DNA of 33,246 nucleotides from Ichthyophonus hoferi (Eukaryota > Opisthokonta > Ichthyosporea > Ichthyophonida > Ichthyophonidae). The notes below the pieces were generated by a model. The model saw nothing but the letters and a program-made list of their open reading frames with translations, was not told the origin of the DNA and searched no databases. Below, in pieces: positions 21,214 through 33,246 of this stretch. Where the stretch lies: the NCBI GenBank assembly GCA_002751075.1, contig NAOQ01000043.1:109947-143192 (forward strand), read 5' to 3'. Position numbers and translations under genes: made by a program. Each line of letters starts with the position of its first letter. Position 1 is the stretch's first letter.

Positions 21214-24200
21214 TATATATACATATAAATATATTAGTATACACACAGGTTTATATCCACTCATTTGCTTAGCCATTTACGCCTATAACCTTACATACAC
21301 TCTTAAGTTTACGTATGCATTTATAAGCTTAATTAGAGCTATTTTTTCTACAACATTTATAGCAGTCTACTATCATTGTTGCACATCCTGTCTGTAGAAA
21401 CCAGCATAGGAACATAAAATAATTTTTGACTGTTATCCATGCATACTACCTCATATAATCTCTTTTACCCGTAGAACTAATGCACACATACATATATATA
21501 CAGTCTAAAATAAAATAATATGACTATACCTGATCATTCATTCTTTAAAACATAAACGAAAATGAAAGTCGTGTTACTGTGTGCCATTCTCTATTAAAAT
21601 TACTTCTCATAACCTGGTCTATTTAACAAGTTCTCTATCTCTCCTCAACTCCTTACACAGAGCAAATGTCAATTTAAAAGAAAAAACAAACTGTGGCTGT
21701 CTATGATATTTAATTATTTCATTTGAAAGATTTACTATTGAATAATAAAGACTTCAAATTAATTAAATTAGCATCTCTTTAGCGCTAAATTATTGACTAG
21801 TAAAAAGAATAAATACCAATAAATTCCTAACACATTAATTAGGCAAACACACTTTTATGAGTTGAAATAAACGATAATAACAATACCCATACCATTAACG
21901 AATAGTCTATCTAAATGCAGTAAAGGTTTGGTTCTAATATACAATATAATAGGAAGATGTCTACTAATACAATATGACAATTTCCATACAGGCCAATATA
22001 TACGACAATGATAATAAGTGTAACCGATTTGAAGGTGCTAATATGGAGGGCAGCCACATAGATATAATGATGCAGTGGCCTGGGGTTGAAGGCACAGTAA
22101 GTATTATTTGTGTTGATTTAGACCATGTAGTTATTATGTCACTGTGTTATAATTCTTATTTCACTGTATAGTAGTTATTATCTCATTTTTTTACTTATTA
22201 TCTTATTATCTTGTTCATATTAGATGGTAGCCGACCATTATAAGCAGAGTCAGACTGAAAAAGAAAAGGTCTTTATCTAGTCTCACTGTTGAATGACACA
22301 TGTTAGTCTTATCGCAGACAGGGACCTTTTATATGCACACAATACACCATGCTATATTTAGACCCATTGGCAATATATTAATTAATTAATTAGTTAATTA
22401 TGATTATTAGTAATCTAGAATTAAATAATTGTGACTGTAATTGTTTTAGCCAATGTTTTATATGAAATTATATTCGAGAGTCCTAAACTACACATGCAAT
22501 TCAAAGGCACATAATAGTTAGTCATTCTAGCGTACTGTTCAACCTCGATTTTCTTTTAAAAAACCGAATCAATAAAGCCACTATCTCTTATATATATGCT
22601 ATATATATATATATATACCTACTTGTTTTTGTGACTTTTAACCACTCTTTTCACTCTCATTTAGAAATTAATACTTGCTTTTCATTGGGTTATAGCGCAC
22701 TACCGCATGCTGCTGGGTAAAAGAAAAATTGGGAGATAGCCTACTAGCATTAGGTAACGATGCGGGGATGGTGGTGGTGGTATCAATGTCTGACGTTAAA
22801 GCTCTTGCAATGCTTGAGGGTCATAGAGGTGAGTTAGCCATCTTTATATTTCGTCCTTCTTGGTACTGCTCCCAATGCTACTAATATACTCATTGATATT
22901 GCTATTACTACTATTATAGATATAATCGTATATTGGTATTGTCTCCCTGAATCTATTTATATGCATTTTTATATATGGAAGGGTCCATCATTACACATAT
23001 ATCTATTTATTTTTCTTGTTAATCTTACTCACTTGTACAGTTATATCCATACAAATCTATTCTATTTCTCTTTTTCCCTTTATGTCTCACACATTCTCTC
23101 ATACAACGCATTTATTAACCATAGGACGTATTCTTGACATGGTGGCCTCCCCTACTACCCCGGGAGTACTAGCAACTATCAGTAAGGATGACAGAGTGGT
23201 GAGGATATGGCATGTAGATGCGGAGGGAGGCGTGTGTTGTCTGGCTACTTTTGAACTCGCAGGGGCTTGTGTATTGGTAAGTGGATCGATTGCCTGCTAT
23301 TTGTATTACCGTATTAATCTTTACTGTATAAAAGTTATGGTATTCAGACCATAGTATAGTCCTGATATTGTAAATCGCACTATGTGTTTGTACACACTTA
23401 CACACATATCTATGTATGTAGATATGTATAAATGGAACTGCTTTTTTTCTTTTTTCTGGTACTTAGTGCGTTGGATACATGTAACCTAACCTGTGCGTAC
23501 ATGAGGCCTGTGTAACCATATCTAAGGCCCAATAGATAGAACGTTTTAGTATTTGATTGTATTTGATTAGCTAGGTAATGACATGAAATCCTATTATCCA
23601 CTCGCCTTTTTGATCAATCCTTTATCGGTTATGTAATTGGTTACTTGTTTTATTGATTGATAAAGTCATAACCATGCTGGATTTATGTATTATATTTAAT
23701 TACCCAACGTTCAATTGCTTTGCTATTCTCACAGATTACCCAATCAGAATTAATGGCCCAAACTTATCTTTTTTGCCTTTTTATTGGAGAAAGTGTAGAT
23801 CTGAGCGCGTAGAGGTTAGGTTAAAACGAGAAATGTTATTATTTATGAGTAGATCTAGTCCAAAGAAATGAGTTAACCGACAATGCAATGAGACACATTT
23901 GAAACCTAAATATTTGCCTTATGTATGTGTCTGACTCTTAAGTCATATTTCACTGGTCTATGTACTATGCGCACATGCCTACGTTTTTATAAAATATATA
24001 CATACTCGTATAAATATTCACAAACACACCTATATATGTTTATACCTCCACCCCCGCCTATCCTACATTAATTTTCACACATGTTTATGAACCAAAAATG
24101 CAGGCTATTTCCCCCGATGGCAGTGTATTGCTTGTCGGTTGCAAGGATGGAAAGGTTTACAGTATAGATATACCAAAGGATACCAATAAGAAACAAAGCC

Positions 24201-27178
24201 AGTTACATCCTACACTACTTGGAAAGCATCACAGTAATCAACTAGGTTTGTATTTCACTACATCAGTGTGATAGCACATGTACTCCGTGGCATTAGTTGT
24301 ACTTTTACATATAGGTAACATATATTTTTTTCTTATCTTAATATACTTGTAAGTGCTTGAAATAAACATGTAACCTGACCGTGGGCCCGACCGACTAGTT
24401 AACCAGGCCATAGAATGCATTATAATAACACATCTATGTATTAGATCATTTATAATCTACTATTTTAGCTTCGGTTTTACTACATTAGTTCTATAATATT
24501 TTTTTTTGCATTTTCTTGCCAATACTTTGTATTTTTCCTTAAACTTTGCACACTTTTTACTTTTTGTTTTTTTATAAGTATATAAATATATAACAAAATA
24601 ATGAATATTTATTTGCACCTCCCTTTTTCTAAAATATTGTTATTAATTACCAGTATTTATCTATGCATATATATATATTAACAATAACGGTAGAAAGGAA
24701 TATTAGAACAACGTACAGGGTTGTCAACTTTGTAATATACTTATAACACGGCTATAAATGTGCCCTCACATATTAGGTCCCACCTTTGGGTAGATACATA
24801 TGTTTATACATATACATGTTGTAAATATTGGGAATAATAGATGTTACATATAAAATTAAAATATTGATATAGATAGAATAATAGTAATAAAGATAGAAAA
24901 GGAAACAATCAAAGGTAGAGGAAAGGAAAGATTGTTTTCGGATGGGTATATATATATATTAAACTATATAGTGTCTTAATACTTGATTAAGGTTTCTTTC
25001 TTACTGAACATCAACAGGTTTCTAGGTATATAAAAACACATATCATAAGAGAGCCCAACCATTTGCAAATATACCACGTTAGTAATAATTAGGCCAATTA
25101 TTACTAAGTATAACACATATATCTATTCCCTAGACACGATAAGTTATGTATCTTCCGATCGAGTGGTAAGCAAGTCAAAGGATGGTCATATTATCCTATG
25201 GGATCCAACAAAGTCAGGGAAAAATGCGGTTCGTATTTATGTTTCACGGGCTAATCCGATACCAAAACTGGTTTATTTTATTTTTCGTAAGGACATATAA
25301 GTAGTTCGGTATTATATTTTATGAGTTTATTCAAAATACAATGTGCTAGCGCATATGACATAAAATATGTAGAATTTCATGATGTAGTTGTGATACAAAT
25401 GTGTGTTTTTCATTTCAAATGGTTTATTCCGTTTTTGTCACCCATTATTTCTTCCTCTTTTTGGGTTGGTTTTATATCAGACATCCCCATTCCTCTACCC
25501 CAACATTACAATGCAAATATGTTATATGTTCATTTTATTATGATCATCTGGTAAATGGAATAATTGTTGTAGTATTATATTGTATGATTTTCCCGTATAT
25601 ACATAGTGTTGTTATTTGTTGTGCCTGTATTCTTCATTCTCTTGTTGGAGTATTTCCCCAAGATGTGTGTGCTATTAAGATTAAAAATTATTATTTTGGA
25701 TAAAACGTATATTTTTTATGAATTACTACATTCAGTATAATATAATAGCATAATATAATATATTATGTTAGTGTATGATTAATAGCAGTCTTGGGACAAA
25801 TGATTTTTATATAAATAAAAAATAAGAGGGATTTGTTGGTATTCGTAGATTAGCCAATGAACTCAATATATATGCATTAATTTCCGAATCCGCTCCAAAG
25901 TATTTTTATACATGCGTATTTAATTACTATATCACATATGTTTATGCATGTTATAGCTGTTTTCTTTTTAATATATTATATGATTGTACGATATTAAACT
26001 TTAAATAAACATATATACGCTTACACATAGGTACTCATACATCGCAGGTTGTATTGCATATTACCAACCCAAGAAAGTTAACCTCGACTGCTGATTGGTG
26101 CCCTTTTAGTTTAAGGTGCGTTTAATTTTGGTAACATGAGATTCGTGTTTCTATATATAGAAACCAATCCCTTCTTATACTTATAAACTAATATGTAAAA
26201 CGAAACTGAAATGGATTTGTGTATAACTCAACCAGACAATACTTTGTAAAACTATATTTTTCTCATAAGAGCAGACGTCATTTATTATAACTTTAATTCG
26301 ATTAGTGCCAAGTAAAAATATTATTTTATACAAAAGTTATTAGATTTAAAAGAAAGCATACACTCTCTTTGCTTCTTTTCTTTTTTCCCTTTCTTACCTT
26401 TTGCTTTTCTTTGTTTCTTCACATTTTCTACCATATAGTGGTGATGGACTCTACGTGTGTGTAGGTAATAGTGATGGCGAAGTATTGATCTATTCTTTGA
26501 CATCGGGCGAAATGCAAGCACGTCTAAAACATCCCAAACTGAAGAAAATTCTGATTACAGCTTGTGCCTTTGCAGAGGGCAGCGAGTAAGTATTTCACCT
26601 TGATTACATATATATAGATATGATATGATATGATATGATAGGTTATGGCATGATATGGTGGAGTATGGCATGATATGACATGGATTGATGTGGTATGTGA
26701 TATGACATAATATGACATAATATATACAGTATATATCATACAACATCTCTATTTTCTTTCGCCCAAGCCTATGCTTATACTTGTCCCAATCCTTACATAT
26801 TCATGCATGCATATATACTTATCTCAATTGTACTGCGCATGTGCATACGCACCTGCAATATCATCGCATGTACATTGTATACATATTAAATCATTATATG
26901 TGTGTAATAGCCGATATTTTTCTGTACTGTAACATGTACTATATAATATTGCATGTATGTCTATGTTACAGTGATAGGTTATGATATTCCAACTATAACC
27001 CCATGCCATTCTTAACTTTCTCTATCTCGCCCTTCTCTACAGCCAAGTGCTCTGTGCTACTGAAAAGGGCTATATCTTCCGCTATGACTACATTGCCCCT
27101 GAGATCAAGGCAGCTTGGGATGCCGTGAGTGCAGGGCCTGGCAATGATTCAGGGGACTCAAGTAGTGATGAAAAATGA
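19522..27178 (+). CDS. EED/ESC-like WD40 protein (Polycomb PRC2 subunit family)
   Basis: Eleven exons: 19522–19561, 20128–20267, 21067–21141, 21992–22096, 22696–22828, 23125–23276, 24104–24245, 25134–25228, 26048–26115, 26439–26585 and 27043–27178 (TGA). All phases agree and give 410 residues, close to EED (441 in human). Order: an acidic-serine and Lys-rich N-terminus with KRPKKEK, then WD40 blades with CFNTNHAKGSKIFVSIGS, ACCW, LAMLEGHRGRILDM, DDRVVRIWHV, VVSKSKDGHIILWDP, ADWCPFS, YVCVGNSDGEVLIYS and KGYIFRYDY. The tail is Ser/Asp-rich. The order of GHxGRI, SKS…W and GNxxGxxxxY motifs matches EED, which scaffolds EZH and reads H3K27me3 in the nucleus. LRWD1/ORCA, which carries a related WD40 domain, is the main alternative. 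The exon 8 donor is unusual (gttcgt). Confidence 0.82.
20538..20558. repeat. (TA)n microsatellite in EED-like intron 2
   Basis: Uninterrupted TA dinucleotides within the 800-base second intron. Confidence 0.85.
21181..21222. repeat. (TACA)n–(TA)n compound microsatellite in EED-like intron 3
   Basis: Six or so TACA units followed directly by TA units. They lie just downstream of exon 3 (ends 21141). Confidence 0.85.
22600..22617. repeat. (TA)n microsatellite in EED-like intron 4
   Basis: TA dinucleotide run about 80 bases upstream of exon 5. Confidence 0.8.
26618..26725. repeat. Degenerate pentanucleotide repeat (TATGA/TATGG) in EED-like intron 10
   Basis: Starts about 30 bases after the donor at 26586 with clean GATAT units and decays into TATGG/TATGA variants. 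It is the same unit family as the repeat at 3440–3718, and in both genes it reads the same way on the sense strand. Confidence 0.8.
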
Positions 27179-28171
27179 TCTACTCTCATTCATATTGTAC
27201 TTATATTGTACCAATAAGTGTGTTTTTTCTCAATCCTTTCGGGTTTTCGCTGTTGTATATTATTTTTATATTATTTTAAATATTTAAATTAAAGTATTTG
27301 GTTATTGGCATTATACATAAATAACCATCTTTGATTCGCTATAATAAACGATATACATTCTTTTATATTTCAGACAGCAAGAACTTTATGGAAAAGGTAC
27401 TACATAATACTTTAAACTGTGGTTAGGATTGTTATATATAAATTATGTTAATATCATCTGGTACGTACCATGTTCAAATTGGGACAGTATCCTTGTATAC
27501 AGCAATTAGACTGAGATCATACCATATGTTAAGGACTTGAAGCAGAATAAGTCCATGATGTATAAATTCATTAAGTGTAGGTCTCTAATATGCAATATGC
27601 TTATACTACAGTAAACAGTAGGACCTTTCTAGTATTCACTTAAAATTATATATGTATTACTGATGTGGGATGCGTACATAATTTACTACAGGAATCCCAC
27701 GAATAACGGCCAAATTACGCTATAGCTATTTGATTTAAATATTATGCCTTTAATAGTGAATTGTTCCATCTATTTAACCCGATACAGACAGTTAGATTGC
27801 TAAAACATGCTAAATATTGAATTATTTTCTCTATTTTTTAATGTCTAAGCCTGACATAAAGTACTATCCTACCAAAATTATCGTAAAAGAAAAATTGATG
27901 TATATTAAAACAAACATGGAATGCATAGTCGCCTGGAAGCACACATGAAGGCTAATCCATACACATGTATCATATATGATTTGGCCTAATTACTCGAAAA
28001 TCTAAATTCAAATATGGGTCCTTAACGCATGACTCTCTTGATTATTTTCGAATCAATTTATAACAAGAAATTACTTTTTCTATTATTAATTATTAAAAAA
28101 ATATTATGGATAATACTTCAAAATCATAATTATGCTGTTCTTGGTAAGCAACATTATCTAACTAAAGAAGG
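27179..28171. other. Spacer downstream of the EED-like gene
   Basis: AT-rich DNA without a supportable gene. AATAAA-like signals (for example aataaacg near 27345) may serve the 3' end of the EED-like transcript. Confidence 0.5.
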
Positions 28172-28339
28172 ATGTACTCTAGATATATTGCATCTAATGA
28201 GAGTGTGTTACCTATTATTATTAACTCGTTGGATTTAATGAGAAATTCTGCACACATCCTGGTATATGTAGGCATGGCTGCTATAATGTCAGCATTGGTA
28301 CAGAACCTGCAGCATACTGGATTAGATTCACCAATCTAA
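28172..28339 (+). CDS. Small open frame with a hydrophobic segment (doubtful)
   Basis: ATG to TAA, 55 codons. It holds one hydrophobic stretch (AHILVYVGMAAIMSALV) flanked by polar residues and ends HTGLDSPI. About 13 of 29 G's from 28199 on are at first codon positions, a weak coding signal. An overlapping frame just upstream (within 28029–28238) also looks mildly coding, so this may be a remnant of a longer sequence and not a small gene. No family recognised. Confidence 0.2.
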   Translation: MYSRYIASNESVLPIIINSLDLMRNSAHILVYVGMAAIMSALVQNLQHTGLDSPI

Positions 28340-30516
28340 CTTAGAGATAAGATCATATTTCACAAGTGCAGATCTATCCGATTATATATACCACTATGGA
28401 ATACGTCCATATGCATGCAAACTCATTATTAGACAGTTTCTTTATATATGTGTGCCAACTGTATTTGTAATATAACAAGTCATTAATTATAAAGTAGAGA
28501 ATTGAATTTATAGATAGTAAAAGTATGAACTCTTACTTTTTAGGTTAAGTTTCAAGATAGTACTAGGTTGTCATGTCTTGTGCATAACATGTAGTTGTAG
28601 ACTCATGCAATATAAAATATCAAGTCTTATTTATTCATACAATATGGGTGCATTTTCCTACAAATATAGCCTCAAACATGTGCATAATTCTTATTTCAAT
28701 TCCAGTACGTGTATATAAAAACCAATGAACAGCAGGAGGGTTACAATTGCTTTCCGCTGCTGCGTTGTGTTTTTTTTTTTTACCAACTGCATATGCGGCT
28801 GGCTCTATTTATTCAAAGAAACGATGTGCAAGTATATATGCAATGCTTAAATCTAGACACCGACCGGAGCACATTTCTTGGTACTCCATGCAGATTTTGA
28901 ATTATTCATAAGTTGATGTACAATATAAATGAGCGGCATTTGTACTCCAAGATTTACAATGTGTACAGATCAGTACAACACTGTATGTCATGACACTGGA
29001 AGATAGTAATGAAACTTAAGGGAAAGGGAATAGAAGAAGGTAGAGTGAGGATATGACTCTCAAAGATGCGTGCCCCGGTTTGATATTGAAAAATATATAC
29101 AATAAAAACATCAATAAAAATTGAGGATAGCAGGACACAATCTTGAAGATCCGACTATCTTACTTTTGTTAATAGCCAATTAATATATATTAAGAGGGAC
29201 ATTAATAAGCTTCAATAATGAACCCTTTGGATCTTTTTTTCAAAATTCGGGGAGATGTTTAATTTCCAGGTCACATAAGAATGTAGGAAGACATAGACAT
29301 CTTGCTAAAGCGTTCACTATCCTACGCATATTTTTATTTATATATTTCTATCATTTCGATGGTTCTGTTTTTTGTCTAAATAAGTAACTGAATCTACAAG
29401 GATTATTCAATCCAGGGTATCTGTTATTATCGTCAATATTTATATATGAAGTTAAGACGGAATATATGAAATTAAATTATAATTGCAATAATGAAAGGCT
29501 ATACTTGTAATCGTTAATATTCTTATTTTTTATTGATGTCGTTCATTCTCACTTTAAGTATGGCTCACAAGCCATTATACTGACCCAATCAGAAAACTTT
29601 CCATCTGCCTATGGTTGGCTAAGTATAAAATATATTATAAATGATAAGTTTGTGAAACATTCTTTATAAAATAAGTAGTTTCCATTGGCAAATAATCATA
29701 AAAATAATCTTACTACACTTTGTCAATAGAACGCTGACCAATTGGATCCAGCGTAATGTAATAACGTGTATTGTAGTTGTTTTGATGATGCAAGCTTTAT
29801 TTGGTCTAGTTTAGAAATGCCAATCGTACCCATTCCCTTTTACTTTTTTTACGAGTTCACATATCTTTCTATGACTAGACTCTCTATTAAGTAATAAAGC
29901 TAGCACATAGAGGCGGGTATTGAGGTCTGTTATACCCAATGTGTTCGTTGACAGCAACATATTTTTTTCTCCCTTAAGTTTTGTGGAAGATTATATTGAA
30001 TTTGCTTTTCACAGGGTAATGGTGTGTGTTATTGTTGAATTACAAGACAAATTCATGATCAACAAAGTAAAGGGAAACAATATGAATATATGTAAAGTTA
30101 GATACCTAAAGCATTCAGATGATTTTAAACCCAATACTCGTTTTATTTTGAAATTATGATTGCCTAAATTTAATCTCCCAGTGTAGAAGCAATATATGTG
30201 CAAACACAGTGCATAATTAATAGTAAAGTGTAAACAATATAGTCATGGAGAGAAAGAAAGTAAGTGTATTTTTGAATAATAAGGCAAAAGGGATAGCCTT
30301 ATTATAGCAACTAGTGCGTTTCCTTAAATATACAATGAAATATGTAGTACTAACCAAATATTCATTTAATTCCGAACACAGTCTATTTAATTCTAATCAT
30401 ATTCTTAGTTGGGGTATATCTCCCATATCTTGCAAGTATTTTAATAGAGACAATAATACCCAATGTTTACCTAACAGAAAATAATTGATCATCAGCCGTA
30501 AGTGGTAATCCACACC
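28340..30516. other. Gene-poor stretch
   Basis: Mostly AT-rich with no motif-bearing frame. A 79-codon frame at 29920–30159 (TTG start) has a slight coding bias, with the hydrophilic stretch VELQDKFMINKVKGNNMN, but no ATG, partner exons or recognisable domain, so it is only noted. Confidence 0.4.
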
Positions 30517-33246
30517 ATGATTTGGCGTATCACGGCTATTTTTATTCTTGTAAGTGGACACTTATTTATGTGCATAATCATTGGGCTCCTATACTTTATC
30601 TATAATTAGTATTTGTTTTGACACATTTAATCATTTATATCCCTTATGGACCTCTAACTATTTGTAGTTGAAAGTATTATAATGTAAGGCCTAGGACTAT
30701 TTATACCCGAACACGCCACATTCTTTTAATCAATTCATGCATGGTTTATATTGGTAGCTTACTCTCGTGTGGATAATACCTTCATACGTGTGTATCTAGG
30801 GGAGCTCAATGTCTTTGATCTGCTATATATATATATAACGAATACATTACAAATACGAGTATTTTGCATACACCAGACTGTAATATTTGTGCTAGAAATT
30901 TAACATATTTTTAATGCCTCTATGACCGCACACTTCGTGTCATCTGTCGCAATTTGATTATGGATTTTCAAACACCGTGTACCACCAAACCCCAAAACCT
31001 TGCATTTGCTCTTTCTTCTTTTAAATTACACGTACATGCACATATTAATACCCTATCAATTATGCATTTATAGATTAATGAAAACTCGTATAAGCATCAA
31101 ACGCGTATGTGACTACATATATACCATTATTTCACTCAAAATGTAGTATAAATGATTACTTATGTATGTACATATGTAAGTATAGGGTTGTAGGTACACG
31201 TGTAATGATTTAAACAAACAAAGAGAAAGCAAGTGTGCGAATATAGATTATCTACGTATAAGGAAGAGATATTAATAGATCTTTAATTATATATTATATA
31301 TTACTATATTTTTATTTGTTTGCACGGGCATTGATGATCCCAGTGCATTTGAATTAAAACATATCTCTGTATACAATATACAAGTAGTCATTTTTTACAA
31401 AATAAATGCAATTCACCTCTCTCTAACCGCTATTTTAGGGCACACAGTATATGCTTGGAACTGTTCTCGGAGGGAATGGCACCGTCTTGCAGATGGGTAA
31501 CGACAATTTTGACCAAATTATAAAGGGTCACAAGCTAGTAATTGTGGCTTTTGGGGCATACTGGTGGGTGATTTGTATGACTATATCGATGATGCATCCT
31601 TGTGTTATATATGTCATTAGATAGCATATAACAGTATGCCTGTGGTGACAGTAAGTAGAATTATCATTCTTTCTATACATACCTGAAGAGAAACGATACA
31701 TTTTTATTTGCACAGACGTATTTTTAATACGTATCTATGAGTAGTGATAAGTATTAATCAATTGTTTATGGCGTCAATCTATCAATGCTTCTTGTGCAGG
31801 TTTGGGTACACTCTAGAGCTTATAAATGCATACAAAGGAATAGATCTTCCGCAACCATATGCATTTCCTTTGTAAGACATACATTAACTAGTGGTATTTT
31901 ATTCTCCCGGCCTTTCACCTCACCTATCTCTAAAACATCCACTTAAACACATAAATCGTGTACACGAATAAGCACCTATATCCTGTTTTGGTTGCCAAGA
32001 TTGAATAAAACTATCATAAATACTACCTACTGTACGATTAAGTGGGCGTGGATATTGTTTAAGCTTATATATTTTACCATTTTACCAAATTTATTTAATA
32101 CCACTATGATTTTCTTCCAATAACTGGCAGTACCTTCACACGAACATCATTTTAAAATCTGTTCAAAGATAGTGTTTGATAAGTAAAATAGTGTATTACA
32201 CGAGGTTAACTATATTAATACTGCCCAATAGTATAGTATTTTCCATATTATATTGTAGTCTATATAAACACAGACACGCGTACACACATAAAATTTATTT
32301 AGGTTTGCCACAGATCATGAAATCCAACAATTTCCTAGCACTTATTAGTGTATAAATCATTTAGCACCGACCAGTATCCGGTTATATAGCTCTCACAAAC
32401 ACATTTTTATAGGTGTCGTTTCAGTCAGTTGCTTAGCCCCGTCTGGGTTCAAGTGGCCCAGGTCCTTGGTGAAGAGAGATACAAACAAGTGGCCATAGGT
32501 GCAGTCGAGTGTGAAATCCAGAGTACGTTCATTCTTTTTTATTAATCATTTTAATTATTTTCACTTTACAAAAGACATAATTGTCTAATTATCTACCTAC
32601 CTTATTTAACATTCAACTACCATCTATTGTACTTCTTGCCATTATTTAGTACCACGTCTAAGCTAATACGTGATTATCTGCACTTCTTACCTCGTACGCG
32701 TTGTACGCATATATTTATAACATGTAGGATACCCGTAAAGTATGTTGAATACCAAAAACACCTACTTCTAATATTATATTACCATATTGAATTGCATCCT
32801 TATTGCAATATAGTGCATTATTTCTGCTTCTTTATTTTTCTGTTCATTTAACGATTGAACTCTGTATATATAGATATGTGCATGGGTTACACATATATGT
32901 TTCTATATTGATTTAGATATATGGTACCAAAAAATTAAAAGGTTTGTAATAATTATCTGTTATCATACATACCAACCCTTTCATCAAACTAAACTAGGTA
33001 TACTTTCCTATACGAATAATATAAAACACTCAAGAATAGTTGAATACCTGAAATGACATTCCAAAAAGCCATTTATTTATTTATTACTTTTAATTTTGTA
33101 AATGCCATAATTTAAGGTGGTATACCTTTTTCTTTGTCATCCTTTTAGCAAACAGCCTTAGCTGCATTAGAAAACATTTTGACCTTAATGGGCTACCATA
33201 TAATAAAATGCCATAGGATAATAATACATGTGAAAAAATATTCAAT
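30517..33246 (+). CDS. ERp44-like ER thioredoxin protein, N-terminal part (runs off the window)
   Basis: Exons: 30517–30549 (tentative, MIWRITAIFIL), 31439–31563, 32413–32522 and 33149 onward. The joined start gives a hydrophobic signal-peptide-like N-terminus, then a thioredoxin fold: DNFDQIIKGHKLVIVAFGAYW, the active-site block WCRFSQLLSPVW, and VAIGAVECE. The CRFS site, with a single reactive Cys in place of CxxC, is diagnostic of ERp44, which retains Ero1 and unassembled secretory proteins by mixed disulfides between ER and Golgi. The active-site Trp codon is split by the second intron. Exon four begins after a strong pyrimidine tract and gives the expected IRKHFDLNGLPY segment (cis-proline region). 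It then meets an in-frame TAG with no GT donor before it. The b domains and any C-terminal retention signal would lie beyond the window. Confidence 0.8.

Noticed and set aside
1-33246. Idea that the whole genome reads TAA and TAG as glutamine.
   Set aside because: Adenosine deaminase and Sec61 beta end naturally at TAA with family-typical C-termini, and no conserved exon of the complete genes contains TAA or TAG. Only the block at 13.9–19.2 kb and one terminal exon raise the question.

Overview
The window looks like nuclear DNA of a unicellular eukaryote. It is AT-rich, its genes are split by GT–AG introns of roughly 100 to 1,700 bases, and the spacers are full of AT microsatellites. The proteins point to an opisthokont, probably a single-celled relative of animals: the Sec61-beta tail is almost animal-like, an ERp44-type thioredoxin with the WCRFS site is present, and so is an EED/ESC-like WD40 protein. 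An ichthyosporean-like holozoan is my best guess, by inference only. The recognised host genes end in TAA or TGA and have no internal stops, so they use the standard code.

Layout. 1–2500: broken or unrecognised coding-like pieces, including a diverged coding segment present twice in inverted, head-to-head orientation. 2536–6120 (minus): a multi-exon membrane protein with a glycine-zipper C-terminus, family unknown. 6700–8290 (plus): Sec61 beta, whose first coding exon holds only the ATG. 9820–12868 (minus): adenosine deaminase, seven exons, 416 residues. About 13900–19200: a long decayed coding-like block of unknown origin between the divergent ADA and EED genes. 19522–27178 (plus): EED-like WD40 protein, eleven exons, 410 residues. 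27179–30516: mostly empty, with two weak open stretches. 30517 to the end (plus): the first four exons of an ERp44-like ER thioredoxin protein that runs off the window.

The recognised genes are ordinary housekeeping neighbours and not an operon-like system. Two act in the secretory pathway (Sec61 beta in the translocon, ERp44 in thiol-mediated quality control), one in purine salvage (ADA) and one probably in chromatin (EED-like). The stretch that best fits a previously undescribed system is 13.9–19.2 kb. Parts of it show a strong coding signal on the plus strand, yet it is interrupted under the standard code, and in the two best parts every interruption is TAA or TAG and none is TGA. That suggests either an old insert from a source with a different genetic code or an unusually biased decay. 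I could not assign it to a family.
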